DNA of 60,383 nt from Saccoglossus kowalevskii. Taxonomy: Eukaryota > Hemichordata > Enteropneusta > Harrimaniidae. Made by a program: the position numbers and the translations under genes. The stretch is from positions 366,703 through 427,085 of the forward strand of contig NW_003128369.1 of NCBI RefSeq assembly GCF_000003605.2. Reading direction: 5' to 3'. Of the stretch, positions 44,915 to 57,399 are shown piece by piece. The notes under the pieces are model-generated. The model was not told the origin of the DNA and did no database searches. It saw nothing but the letters and a program-made list of their open reading frames with translations. Positions within the stretch are counted from its first letter, which is position 1. Each line of letters begins with the position of its first letter.

Positions 44915-47425
44915 ACTGCTCATGTATTTTCATGCTCTAAATTGCCATATGTTATTCTTGTCATGTTGTATATTTTAATTCCACATTTGTATTGGCAACG
45001 TGCGACAGGGGCGTGACTATGAGGATAACTTCCCCATTAATATTTCAAATTGTATTTGTTTGTTTTTTGCCCGAACCATCAATAGTGGAACGCGGCAATT
45101 TTTCAAACACGAGGGAAGTTGCTAACGACGTCTTAGGGGGATGGAAATGAAGTTGTCCGTTTGTAGTTGGCCTTCTCTGCATGTCTGAAGTTGTCTGTGC
45201 TCTGTTTATATTAATTAGAGAAGCTTAGTTTGTGTCAATTTTTTTATAATTTCCTCTGTTGAATGCTTGAAAAAACCTTGATATTTTTTTAGTTCAACAA
45301 ATCTTATTGTACCACTCCAGAAAGTAAAATGATCACACCAATAATTTCAGAATTGATTGTTGGGTTAGTCATGAAGTTTTTTTTTTTTATCTGCGTAGTT
45401 TGGTGTGGCAGCCAAACTGGTTTTCTGTGTGTGCGTGGGGGGGTGGGGGGGGGGTGGCTAAAGTTGTAATTTTTTTGTGAATAGTACTACACATTAGTAT
45501 CCCCTTAGTGATTGTACACATGTACCTCCGTAAATAAAGAAAGGGGGAATTGAAGAAAAAGTTATCTTTACTCTCAATTAACACACAATATGCTGTAGCA
45601 GTAATAATAATATTTTTGTTATTGCATCCTTAGAAGTTTCAAGATTTTATCAGTTGTGATAACAAAAAATATCTCAGTTACAAATAAAAGTATGTGAATA
45701 GCCACAGAACAGTAAATATAAAAAATACCACACTTTTTACGTTAAATCTATTACTGAGAAATATGCTTTTCAGGTTTTTCCCCCTTTATGTGACGCTTTA
45801 TCACGTTTCTTTCATAAGAAATTGCTATGGTTAACATATCAACATACCTCTCTAAAACCCTTTAAATGAGAGAAGATGATACATCAGGTGTTGAAACAAT
45901 TATATTCACTGATGCTTGCACCCCGAGTATGCATGTAGTGCTTAGCCAATTGCTCAACCCTTCGAGAAAAAAAACAGAAACACATCTTCATTGACTTCAA
46001 AAAACCCACTTTATTTTTTTTACCCAGATTTTCGTGAAGTCTAGAAATGATGATGGCTGATTATTTTGTCCATTTGTATCCATGGCTGAATCTGTTCTTT
46101 GGGTACATGGCATATAACCGTATCAATTTAGTCAGGATATATCCAACCAGATACGACAATACCGTCTTTCGAAAATGTTGTGGTGTTATCATCATTGCTT
46201 GTAGAACAATGTATTCCATTGGATTTGGTTTGTAACAAACACCTGATCAATTCTTCTAAAACTCAGTGATGAACAAGTCAATAGTTTGTACTGTGTCCCC
46301 TGACAGTTTGACAGTGTGAAACGACTTACAGAGCAAGTCCAAACCCATACTGGTATTAGATGTTAAATTTTGCTTTGATCAAAGTTCTACTGACCTCACT
46401 GCACTAGTAAATTAATGAACGATTTGTGAAGTCTGGTGATTCCATTGTAGAATGTCACTTACTTCAAGATTTCAAATAGTTGCCAAGAAATATAAACATT
46501 AGTATTTATTACGGTTAATTACTCAAATGTCAGGAGCATCATCTGCGTTTGTTTTGCTTATAGTTTTTGCAGCTTAGGGCCGACCATCAATGTACTCGAC
46601 CAATAATTACGCCATTGTCAACTTTTGTAATTGTTTCTCAAAATACATATGTGTTCTGATTAAGACCTATAATCTAAAATGAACAAAAAAATAGAATTTT
46701 TGAAAACAAATTTTGGTAGGAAAATGGTGGCAATGAAAGGGTTGAGCCAAATTTCTAATGGTAGACTATAGCTAGATCTAATGTGTTCATATTAAAAATC
46801 ACATAAAGCAATGTGCACAATGTAATTACTTTTTCAAGATCATTAAACATTGTTCTAAAATTACTAGTAGATGATCCACCCTATATTCATCTGCATGCAC
46901 TGTAGCAAAAAACTAGTTTGATGGAAATCAATGACTCGAAGATTAAAAACAACAAAGCTACCTGTGAATATTGATGTACATTTGAGAAACATTTGTTCCT
47001 GTAATATTCCATTGGGCACCACTGTCAGTTTGTTTCCTCACATCAGCTGCAAGTATTGGTAGGATTATGGGAATAAGATTCAGTGTGCTGCATTTGACAT
47101 GGATAAAATTACAGATTTACCCAGCAGCAGGTAGAAATTAATTGTAATGGAACTTGGTCAGTAGAGGTGCATGGACTTACTGCAGCAGAGTGTCCTCTTC
47201 TGGTTTCAATTCCGAGCATTTTGGGTGCTATCTCAGATGACCCACCTATCAAATAAAACAAAAGTCGTGACCCATCCCATCATTAAAAATGCTGCCCCCC
47301 TAAAAAAACAAAGAAACATGACAGTTCATGCTCTGACATGATTACAAAATGTATTATGTGTGCAGTGAACATATCATAGTTTGCCACAATTTTGACATTA
47401 TTTTTAGTGTTTGCATTTAATAGAT
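44915..47425. other. Non-coding
   Basis: No gene supported in 2.5 kb. It contains poly(T) and G-rich runs at 45376-45466 and short frames without similarity (46047-46235). Confidence 0.35.
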
Positions 47426-48420
47426 CTAACGATATTTTGCAAGATAATCTGAAAATAATTTTCCATGTTCTGCCCTTCTCCCAGACCTAGTTATGTGATA
47501 AGTACTCCTATGACTCTCTTCATCGCTTTTAGCTTCTGAATCATCACTATTGCTATTTTCACTACTGCTGTCTCCTTGGTTGCTTGAATCAGCCTCTGAA
47601 CCACTATTACTCTCACTGTCACTCTCCTCATACCTGCTTGCACGGTGCATAGCCTGTCTCCACGTACCTGACTTCCTTTGTGATCGAGTAATACATATAT
47701 TACTGCTATTTCAATATTTTCATTCTCAGAATCAGTATTTCCTATCTCATTGACAACAATGTCCTCTTCAGAGTTAAGTTCCTCACTTTCAGAAAAACTT
47801 TCAAGATGTTCACTCATTTGTTTTTTCTTCCTATCATCCTTTTCTGCTTTCCGTAGAACATCATATGTTCTTTTTTCCCCTGCTTTGTCAATTTATTGTG
47901 ATCCAAATACTTATTGGATTCAAAGATGGTCAGTGTTTTCAACCTTCCTTTCATGATTATATCTAACCAGTTTTAATCCTTATAATCTCTCCTGTTTCTT
48001 CTGTTTTTGTTCTTGTCGATCATTGTTTCTAATCTGCTTCAATTTCTTTAAATTATCCAGGTGCTTTAAATAATTAACTACATGGATGTCTTCCACAAAT
48101 GATGTAATCACATCAGTGTCATCCACTGTGAGCTCACTATTTTGAAATCGCCTAGTGTTATTGACTCTTGGTTGCCAGTCATCAAGTTGGCGTGGGTTCC
48201 CAGTAGCATAACAATTTGGTGTCTGGAATACATCCATATAATGAGATGGTCAGGAATTGGCTGTGGTATTCTTTTCTTTATAGGTCCAGTGAAAGGATGT
48301 GTTTTACAATATTCACATAAGTTGCCATGTTCTAAACATCCAATTTTCAAGTATTCAATATACAGTTCATCGACTTCAAAATGGCTTTCTATAAAATTAA
48401 AAATCTTTTCAATGTAGGTT
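47426..48420 (-). pseudogene. Decayed SAP-like multicopy gene
   Basis: Read from 48420 downward: KIGCLEHGNLCEYCKTHPFT and RIPQPIPDHLI, then (frame change) NCYATGNPRQLDDWQPRVNN, FVEDIHVVNYLKHLDNLKKL, KQEQ-rich, then NWLDIIMKGRLKTLTIFESN and KYLDHNKLTKQGKK. The last part has the pattern of an SAP-type helix-extended-helix motif (L-x-LTVxELDKYLxxHxLxxxGKK). An acidic/serine-rich tail follows (ESFSESEELNSEEDIVVNE and, in another frame, SDSESNSGSEADSSN), ending ITRSGRRAEHGKLFSDYL at 47426. From memory, proteins of this layout are numerous in marine invertebrates, function unknown. At least three frame changes and two stops. No transposon ends found. Confidence 0.6.
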
Positions 48421-49084
48421 GACCCAGGAACAGACTGCTTAGCTGCTGCACTACTACATTTAGTGTATTCACTGAGAATTAAAAGAATGTCTTCAGAAGC
48501 AAAAAAATTATGCTAGCTCAAAAGAAATTTAGACAAACTGGTGAGTAAGTTTGCACATTTCCCCAGTTTTGTGTGTACTGTATGTTCATACCCCATCACC
48601 AATAAAATCCAACTATGTTCGTAAAACAGTGTAATTAATCATAACTTGGCTAATGGGCACAAGACCCTTTATTATATTGGGTATAATAAGATATTGCATT
48701 AGAGGTGAAAAATAAAAATGTTGAAAATATGTTGTCGACCCTCAACCAATTAAGTGAATGAAGGCCAATGAAAAGAGCCCGTTTGGGATACATTTCAAGG
48801 AATGTTTTATTTGCGAACCAGGACAATTCACATATCATATTTATTTTTGATAAATTTCAAATGTGTACATTTATAAAATTGCTTGTTTGGTAAAATTGAT
48901 TTTGTAAATTTTAATTGTATTTGAAATAAAATACGAGATATTCTGTTATGTTTATTAATATCCAGTCATGTAATGATTGATCCAGAAGAAACAATAAATT
49001 GGGTAGTTATCTTCTTATGTAAAATCAATTATTTTAATGATAAACTAATTGTCGTCTTGTTTTTATACTGTGGCTACAGTGTTG
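48421..49084. other. Non-coding up to the assembly gap
   Basis: No gene supported. A possible upstream exon of the SAP-like gene may be present but is not recognisable. Confidence 0.3.
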
Positions 49085-49187
49085 NNNNNNNNNNNNNNNN
49101 NNNNNNNNNNNNNNNNNNNNNNNNNNNNNNNNNNNNNNNNNNNNNNNNNNNNNNNNNNNNNNNNNNNNNNNNNNNNNNNNNNNNNNN
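49085..49187. other. Assembly gap (103 N)
   Basis: Run of N. Open frames drawn across it are not evidence of coding. Confidence 0.95.
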
Positions 49188-49776
49188 AGTACCAGATGAG
49201 TTATGGAAACAAACCAATTGGTGGTATTCATCGCAAAAACAGGACAGAACAAAGTATTATAACTCTATACTGCCAAATATGTTTTCAGCAGCACATCCAT
49301 TTCTGCTAAATAATTTTCATGATTATTTAATAAAGAGAGAGCTGATTGCTACCAACGTAAGCAAAAAATGGAATGTTGGGAGAAAAGCTTCACCTTTAAT
49401 ATGTCTGATAATGAAGCAGCATATGGAAAGTTTCTAACCTTATCAGTATCCTCCAAACCAGAGCACATTCCCCAATGCGAAAAAAAGGATCAGCATCTTG
49501 AAGTCAATGACGACGGAATTCGATGATGAGCGTGATGCACTGAAAAAGATCTACCAAAATATTTACGACACCAGTGGCAAAAATCTGAAGGTATGAGCAA
49601 CGGAATAGAACCAATACACTGTTGATATGCTTGTCACTACAGAGAAAGTCCGAGAAGATACAGTCTTCATTAACAAAGCTGGGATCAACATTGACACGCG
49701 TGAAATCCTTACTTGTTGGTTAACTGATACCAGGAGTCCGATAATGCATGCAGACGAAAGAAGGGGGAAGCATTAA
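49188..49776 (+). pseudogene. Unrecognised protein relic, one frame with three stops
   Basis: A single reading frame runs from the gap to TAA 49774: VPDELWKQTNWWYSSQKQDR, ILPNMFSAAHPFLLNNFHDY, KWNVGRKASPLICLIMKQ, then TAA (49435), NQSTFPNAKKRISILKSM, FDDERDALKKIYQNIYD, TGA, TAG, YTVDMLVTTEKVREDTVFIN and KAGINIDTREILTCWLTD. Composition and length show former coding sequence. I do not recognise a named domain; the piece is probably the C-terminal half of a multicopy gene whose N-terminal part lies in the gap. The 76-codon frame after it (49785-50015) is of uncertain relation. Confidence 0.5.
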
Positions 49777-50414
49777 GCCAGAAAATGCTGCAGAAGAGAA
49801 GGAAATCTGTGTTGCTAAAGATAGTAAATAAAAGCAAAGCTGTAAAGTACTCACTTGATAAATGTTCTTATAAGATAGAAAAAGAAGATTTGAATCTAGG
49901 CGGTTTGAACTCTTTGAAAACTATTTTGGATTTAAAGTATCTTTCATATCCCATAGACCAGAATGCTTTACACCCAAAGCATAGTCTGTACATTTCAAAA
50001 CAAAGAAAACTTTGATTTTTGCTTAAATTTGTGTTGGATTTTGGTATTTTACAGAGCAAAATGTGCATATTTAAAAGTTAAAAAGAAAAAAACTATTCAT
50101 TTATTTTTTCATCATTTGTTTTAATTTATATATCAGCATTTTCAAAAATTTAACTTTTTTATTTGCTGAACAAAAACTGTCACAGCTCTTTGTACTAATT
50201 GCTGTGTTGTCTTAACATCTCCTGTTATAATTGGATAAATCCAGTAAATATCTTATACAATGATGACTTCAGACTTTAAATAAAATGATCTGATATCAGC
50301 AGCACATGGACTTGGGATAAGTATAATTAACAGTATAATTGGGGTTCAAGTCGCATTGCATAATCTGTTAGTTATTTGGTAACTTCAACCCCAAAATATT
50401 TACCCTATTTTTTC

Positions 50415-50552
50415 ATCAAGAAATTTATAGACAATAAAGGTAATAGTTATTATTGAGAACACATTTGTATGATTAAGTTTTTTATCAAGAAATTTATAGA
50501 CAATAAAGGTAATAGTTATTATTGAGAACACATTAGTATGATTAAGTTTTTT
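50415..50552. repeat. 69-bp tandem duplication
   Basis: ATCAAGAAATTTATAGACAA begins two adjacent units at 50415 and 50484 that are almost identical (TTTGTATG versus TTAGTATG near the end). A recent local duplication or an assembly artefact. Confidence 0.9.
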
Positions 50553-50589
50553 ATCTTTTTTTTAATTTTTTTAAAATTCTGGAAAAACA

Positions 50590-51112
50590 TGGTGACTGAT
50601 CCACCGACACCCCTAGGCCGAAGTAGTTGGCCGAACTGTAAAAGGTCATCTCAGAGTCTTCAGCCTGCCATTTTCAATGATGCTAAAAGAGATTTTATCT
50701 CTTATGAAGGGGTGAATACCAAATCCAGAGAATCAAACACGTTAAATGTCATTTTTTGTCTGAATCAGATTGCTGTTTTGTATGTAGCCAGTACCGCTCC
50801 ACACTGTTTATTTTATCCAAAAGGGCTAGGAGCAACAAAGAACCAAGTTTAGACAAAGGAGTGCCATCCCTTCATGATCAAATGCTGATTTGCGCTACAT
50901 TCAGCTTGTATAAGCGGGTCAAAATATCTTCTACCTCATGAGAACACCTTACACGATTACACAGAATTTACTTCAGCAACTGATGAGTGTAATATAGATA
51001 TTATACAGCGGATGAAGTTTGAATCCCTGCTAGATTTCAAAAAGAATGTCACATTAATATTTGACGATATGAAAATTAAAAGTGGCCTAATTTATCTTTA
51101 CATCGACTTGTG
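50590..51112 (+). pseudogene. Third P/THAP9-like transposase relic, N-terminal part
   Basis: In shifting frames: LQPAIFNDAKRDFISYEGVN, FCLNQI, then CCFVCSQYRSTLFILSKRAR (50760-50830), then ENTLHDYTEFTSATDECNID and LLDFKKNVTLIFDDMKIKSG LIY (50940-51090). The blocks 'YRSTLFxLxKR', 'LPSxxTLxDYT' and 'LIFDxMKIKxxLVY' in this order are the N-terminal half of P/THAP9-like transposases; the last holds a catalytic Asp. A TGA follows at 51110. It differs clearly from the two other copies. Because it holds the N-terminal half and the 43-45-kb relic the C-terminal half on the same strand, the two might derive from one element, but 5.7 kb and the wrong order separate them. Confidence 0.65.
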
Positions 51113-52299
51113 ACGACAGGACGTACATTGTGACGACCCTCACTATTTGCATAATTTATATATTGATATATATTAATAAAAGTGGGCACTCCCGATTCAC
51201 TCTTGGTAATGGCTGGAAATGGTGTTTGTGAAAGTCTAAGATGAACTCAGAGATTTACAAACGTTGGTTTGAGGACCCTCTCGACTCTCAGTGTCAATAA
51301 GTGCAAGAATTTTTTTTTTGTCGCCTTGAAAACGAGAGTTGTGCTTTTCAGAAGGATTATTAGAGACAACGGCGCTGCTGGAAGAGGATTCCAATTAACC
51401 ATTGCATAACCAGTTCCCTCAAACAGTTTATTTCTATTTGAGGAAATGTCATTTGTGCAATTCAAACCAGTCAATATTTGTATACAGCTGGGCCAAAAAT
51501 CAATATGGCAACACTGATGTATGGGAATTGCAACTATTTAAAATAAATGTGTACGTTGCCAGGACAAACTATCGCATTTCGTTAAAAAAATAAGTAACAA
51601 ATCACAAAATATGAAATTACTTGCCATGTTTTCCCATCTATAGAAACAGGCGTTGACATTTCAAGTTTTGTGGAAATGAATCACCATGTTTTGAGTAGTG
51701 TAATAAATAAAGAAAAACTGATACCTAATGTTTATTGTTCTCTGGCTATGTACAAGAACATGTAAAGATTAGTAAACAATTGTGTCGCTATAAAAAAGAT
51801 AATTTTGAGAGAAAAATGAAGGATCTACAAAGGCTGTGGTACCAGAATGGGTTGATGAGATTATTTCTCACTTTAAAAACAGAACGTCTCAAGATGATAA
51901 TAATACAAAAATAATAAATTAGAAAATGAAAATGTAATTTATTGTAATTATTACTATAAGTATTTGGTTATGAACACATCCTGTCATGAAAACCCTATGG
52001 TGTTCACTCGTAACTTCCTTCTTTACAAAAAAACTCAGGAAATCGTCAATTTGGACAACCCATACACGGATTTTTGCTCTTGAACATACAATGCATGGCA
52101 CAATCACTGTTAATTATCAAATTTAAGATATATAGTTTGAAGTAAAATTTGGAACATAAACATATCAGATATATGGGTCCTGAAGCTGATGCTTGATTTC
52201 ACATTTAAATTTGTTAACATAAAAATGTTTGATTATTAGGTACAAGAAGACTGAATGTCAAACGAGTACTTGTCCATAGTGAGAAATATTGCTCTGAAA
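51113..52299. other. Non-coding
   Basis: No gene supported. 51113-51250 is a sharp transition out of the transposase relic (GTGACGACAGGACGTACATT, GTGACGACCCTC). Confidence 0.35.
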
Positions 52300-53620
52300 C
52301 AGAATTAATTAAAACAAAATGGCCACCAGTCGGCCATTTTAAATACGTCTGTGACATGATGTATAATGAATATATAAAATGTGAACATAATCAGTCAGAG
52401 ATAAAGCCCTAGAACTGCATTTATTAAAACACAGTTGAAGGTGATCTTGGCCGTGGTTATATAATATTATTTCCTTTATCTTAGTTTGTTTCAATATGAA
52501 TATGCATTGAATACAAACAGCAGTGGGAAAGAAATCTACACAATGTTCTTGATTGGTTTCACAAGAAAATAAGTGCCTAATTTGTGTAATTATTTTAGTA
52601 TAAAAAACAAATGCCTCATCTCATTTAGACATGAATGGAATTGTAAAACGTGAAAGATAACAGAAAATCTTACCTTTACAAAATACTTGGGCAAAAACCG
52701 TCTTATCATATTGATTGTGTGACTACTGTATTATTTGAAAAGTTAACAAACCATGCATGGCACATTCCCCTTCAGTTATCAAATTCAAAGATATATAGTT
52801 TTGTTTATATTAAAATAGTTGGAACATAAAGATGTCAGAAGTATGGATCCAAAAGCTGACGCTTGATTATGTTTACTTAACATTACAATGATTGACATTC
52901 AGTCATCTTGTATCTGATCTAGAACAGCATTAATTAAAACAAAATAACAATCGGTCGGATAGTCAAACCGATACATCTTTTTATATCAATGATATGATGA
53001 ATAAAATTTGAACATAATCAAAGCATGTAAGAACCACATTCATTAAAACAAAATGCCAGCCTGTTGTCCATTTTGAAACCCATTTGAAAAACAAAATGAC
53101 GTACATCAAGGTCCCACAATGTCCAACGTGGTTTCAACGAAATCCATATGTAACAATCAAAGATTCGGTTCCGAAAGGCCAAAAAGGCTTGATTTTGATG
53201 ATTTTTCAGCACAAAAATGGCCACCATTCAGCCATTTTGATTCAAATCATAACCAATATACATGTATATCTACAAAATAAATATACAAAATTTGAACATA
53301 ATCACTCAAAGCATGTCAGAGATTGCACTAGAACCACATTCATTAAAACAAAATAGCCACTAGTAGGCCATTTTAAAACAATCTGAAAAACAAAATGACG
53401 TGTATCAAGGTCCTATAATGTGTGTACTAATTTTGTAATCGATCTGTAAACAGTTGAGATCCGGTTCCAGAATGCCAGAAATGCTTGATTTTGATGATTT
53501 TCAGCACAAAAATTGCCTCCATTCAGCCATCTTGAATCAGATCACAAAACAAATTGATGTGCACATGTATGAGTGAAGTCAGTACAGGAATTTCTAAGAT
53601 ATAGGTCCGGATGCTTGGAC
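52300..53620. repeat. Array of diverged ~300-bp repeats
   Basis: Blocks ATTAAAACAAAATGGCCACC, CGGCCATTTTAAA, GAACATAATCA and CTTGATTTTGATGATTTTCA recur. The best pair starts at 53039 and 53339 (CATTCATTAAAACAAAAT), spacing 300 bp; older copies are near 52308 and 52925. CGGCCATTTT-type words also appear inverted (AAAATGGCC), so single units contain small palindromes. Non-coding; a 90-codon frame inside it is a by-product. Confidence 0.7.
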
Positions 53621-53797
53621 ACATGGACATGCGCACAGAGGTCAATCCATAAGTTTTTGGACAAAACCTAAAAAAAACAAGTGCCACCATGTGATCAGTT
53701 CCACATATTGAGGAAGCTGGGATAATATTTAATGCATGCACACACACACACACACTTCATGTTTAGATATTAGGCTGGTTCCGAGGACCCTCTGCCT

Positions 53798-53990
53798 AAT
53801 TCACATCGTTCATACCCACCATAGACTCCGGTCAGTCAAAATAACTATTTTGAACTGTAGGCATTAATCTGCGATTCAGCCAATGACAGAGAAATAAATC
53901 TAGGTCAGGGAAAGCCCCATGACCTCAAGATTTTCCGTCATGTGGCCTGGGCCATGAGGCACAGCCATATTGGCCTACTTGTCACTCTGC
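53798..53990. repeat. DIRS inverted terminal repeat, left copy
   Basis: Contains ACTCCGGTCAGTCAAAAT, ACTATTTTGAACTGTAGGCA, CCCCATGACCTCAAGATTTT, CATATTGGCCTACT; inverted at 58428-58620 with scattered differences. Confidence 0.88.
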
Positions 53991-54077
53991 TTCCTTCGTT
54001 CCTTGCACCACGGACTAAGCCAACGCTATGGAAAAAGTGGGGTGGTTGGGAGGGGACCTGGAGTCTATGTGAATAGG

Positions 54078-54168
54078 CGGGTTCGGGAAACCCTCTGTCT
54101 AAATTCACTACGTTCAATTACCCACCATAGACTCCGGTCAGTCAAAATGACTATTTTGAACTGTAGGC
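54078..54168. repeat. DIRS internal copy of the terminus
   Basis: About 90 bp (GGCGGGTTCGGGAAACCCTC ... ACTATTTTGAACTGTAGGCA) in direct orientation to 53773-53861 and inverted to 58560-58620. Position between recombinase and terminal repeat suits the DIRS internal complementary region. Confidence 0.8.
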
Positions 54169-54558
54169 AGAGTCAGACGCCGATATGTGGTGGGTTTCCG
54201 AGTAAACAGAAAGTGATGAAAAGGGTGTCCCAGTCCGGGATAATGCTCTCCAGTAATAGACTACCACCGAGTTAGGACCAATACAGGAAATAGTGTCTTA
54301 CCTTGCCGAAGCAAAATCCAAAATGATGCCACGGTGATGGGGTTTGGTGTGCCCGGGAATGCTAGACCCCAAACCAAAATTCTTGGGTAACTAGCTTGAA
54401 ATAAAAACCGAAACAGTTTGCATGAGGGCATAGGCCGAAAGCGAGACCTGGAAGTTCCAGGGAGTGCTGATGGTAGAAATAGCTGAGACTGACTTATCGC
54501 ATATGTGCAGGGATCCCTGTGGTCATTCCGGCTGGGTCAGCAACCAAAGTCTGACCCG
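54169..54558 (-). other. DIRS 3' non-coding segment
   Basis: Between the internal terminal copy and the end of the recombinase frame. No further motif recognised. Confidence 0.5.
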
Positions 54559-55314
54559 CTATGACGGGACCCATCCTAAAGGACCCTCCTCAATGGATTG
54601 AGTATCTCTTAGGTAGTAGTTGATAAAGATGTTCTGCGTTCTCCAAAAGCCTTCCTTCAGTATGTGCTCTAAGGGGGCACCTGACACCACTAGTGAGTTA
54701 CCAATCGCACGTACCTCATGCGCCCGTACTTGGTGTCGCTTTAAACCCTGTATTAAAACCTCGAGCCTGGTCGCAGTGATCCACCTGGCCATGGAAGTCG
54801 GGGAGGTTGGTCTGTTCTGCTTACCCTGGCTATAACACATAAACCTGTGCTTGCCATGCCTCAACTCCTTAGTATGGCTTTCGTAGCAACTCTGCGCTCG
54901 AACCGGGCACAGAAGCAACTCCTGATCCTCCGGGTTGTGAATGTTGTCAGTTGAGGGGGTGACGATCAGTTATGGACTGCGTCCTGGGGATTACTTCCTG
55001 GCGAGAGCCCCAATTTGTGTCTTTATCACAACTTGATTGTTCACAAAGGCAACACACCCGTCCGAGAAGGACAGGGACCCTAGTTCAGCCCGATGCCTAC
55101 CTGAGGCGAGGGTGAGTAGGAAGACTGTTTTCCACGTCAAAGGATTGAGTGGTGATTCAACAGTAAACAGTCCCTTAATCGTAGGACAACCAGCTAGCCT
55201 CATCCCCACAATGGTGGGTGAGAAAGCCAACAATCGCCAAAAGGACAAGTCCATTTCGTCCAAACAGAGGGATGGCATGGATCTCCCTTCCACTACACCA
55301 ATCAGTGTACGCAA
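54559..55314 (-). pseudogene. DIRS tyrosine recombinase
   Basis: Frame 55314-54991 holds PLTWKTVFLLTLASGRHRAE, the first catalytic Arg region (SGRRxSEL in active relatives). Frame 54918-54559 holds HQVRAHEVRAIGNSLVV (the H-x-x-R box), the segment APLEHILKEGFW and FINYYLRD with the catalytic Tyr. So all catalytic residues appear to be present but are split between two frames. In DIRS elements this enzyme integrates a circular DNA copy. Confidence 0.85.
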
Positions 55315-55464
55315 GTCATTTCAAGGCATAGGCTGTGTTGGTGGGATCCCTGTTCGCTCTGGCCAGGACGTTGGAAGCCCACTCAGAAAAATCTCAGTGA
55401 GTCAACTGAGCCTTGATGCGTGTAAGTGGTACACAGCTGGGCTCAAAGGCAATGCACTGTCAGG

Positions 55465-56950
55465 TTAGAACAGCAGATCCGGAAGCACCCCTGGTTTTTC
55501 GACTAACATTTCCAACAGTTGTTGAAACCAGATCTTGCTTGGTTTATTGGGCGCCACCCGCATCAAAGTGCAGATGCGCTCCTGTCGAAGTTTCTCTAGT
55601 ACCCGGTGAATAGCGGGAAGGGAGGAAAGGCATACATGTCCATGTGGCTCCAGGGAGTCGACAAAGTGTCCCTGGCCCAGGCTCCTGGAGTTGGCAGGAG
55701 TATTGTGTACGTCAGGAGCTTGGCGTTCCGGGGTGTGGTGAATAGGTCTAACCTTGGACCGCCTCACTGCCGAAACAGTCTGGAGGCTACCCATTGCGGT
55801 ATCCGCCACTCCGTATTCTTGAGACGGAGCCGTCACGGTAGGGTGTCCGCTTGACTGTTTCTCGCCCCTGGAATGGGGTGTAGGGATAGCTCCACATTTA
55901 TTCCTGGTACCAAAGGAGAATTTGCTCCCCTGGGACTGACAACGATGGGGATCTGATCCTCCCCCTTCTTGTCGCTATAGGAGACCACCACTGTGTTGTC
56001 CGTGCGAAGCAAGACTTTGTGGTCTCAAACGATGGGTAGAAACGTGAATCCCTGCCAAGCACACTTCTTTCAGTTCGAGCCAGTTGATATGGCAGCTCTG
56101 AATCGAACGCAGGGGCCATATTTTCCATTGGGCTTGTTCATCCTAAAGGTGCGCTCCCCAACATGTGAGGGAGGCATCTGCAAGTGCCTCTCCAGTTCCC
56201 GTAAGAGAGCCTGGTGTTGCAACAAACGTGCACTGTAATGGGCGGCTGCGTAACGCGGCCTGGGGGGAACTTCCCTGCGAACCGGGAACGCTGACTAGGC
56301 GTTCGGCTAGGTCGAACTGTGTTGATTGAGGGTGGGACTTGCTCGATTTACTAGGAAACACAACTGGTCTAGAAAATCTGGTGTCAGCTTTACTGTTTGA
56401 CTAACCACCCATTGTTGGGTTGTGTAGCAACCAGCCATTTAGGTGCACGTTGATGTGATGTGTACCAGCACAGCAGCAGCACCACCTGTTTCCACACTCT
56501 GGTGAACATACACTCGACTACTTGGCTCAACCGGGCGAATCAAGGGAGTCGCTGACTGACTGGGTGTATTGGTATGTGCGGGTGAGTATCGCTCAAATCT
56601 AGCAAGGCTAACCATTAGAAACAGAGCACGGAGAATAATATGGTGCTCGGCGTTTCCAGGAAACTCGTACTGATTTAGTCTGCTTAAGTCCAGAACAGGG
56701 TGCAGCCACCTGTAGTCTTTGGAACCACCAATACTTGCGAGTAGGAGCCCGGACTTAATGCCGGGTCCCCTATCCTCTGTATAGCACCCTTTGTAAGCAA
56801 AGTATCTACCTCCTGTCGGATTGCTCCCGCCTTGCGGTGGTCCCCTGGTAGTGCCCCGAGCGGGGGCTGGTGCCAGGGAGGTGGAGATTGCAGCAGGATC
56901 TTATAACCATGTATCACCATCTGGACAGTCCAGGGATTGGTCACACGCTG
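55465..56950 (-). pseudogene. DIRS reverse transcriptase/RNase H region
   Basis: Frame 56944-56684 ends with an RT-start-like stretch: EVDTLLTKGAIQRI and SYSQVLVVPKTTGGC. Frames 56361-56143 and 56128-55898 cover the RT end and RNase H (LLWYQE end), and 55836-55465 holds the segment between RNase H and the recombinase (PDVHNTPANSRSLGQGHFVD, LPAIHRVLEK). The RT core (YxDD) at 56400-56680 is not clearly readable, so part is decayed. Confidence 0.7.
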
Positions 56951-57399
56951 AACCGGTATACACTAGCCCAATCAATGAGACGGATGTGTGGATTCGACAG
57001 TTCCACATCTGGGTGATCTCTCCTCCATCGAGGTGAGAACCCGTGAGGCCTGTAGAAGTCGATAGACCAGGAGAGTTCTGCAGTTGGTATTGCTTTGGAT
57101 CCCGGAAGAGACAATCCTACCGAGAGTGACTGTTGCAGGATCGAGGGGGGTTGAACATCGGGTCACAAGGAACAATGTTCCTTCCTCGCCACCTGCCACC
57201 CCCATCCCCCACACCACCCCTCCCCGGCATGGCTCAGAGTCATTATGAAGAACAGATTCTAAGGTTGCACCCGCAGTGTTGTTGTTTTTTATATTTTTGT
57301 ATGGCCGAGCAGGTCACCTCCGTAGTGGAGAAAAGACTCAGGAAAAAATGAATGCCTTGTCTCTGGGTCCAACAGACGATCCCTGGCTGGCAGAATGCG

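Noticed and set aside
48973-49437. 154-codon frame crossing the N run
   Set aside because: N bases make the frame artificial; only the part from 49188 is considered.
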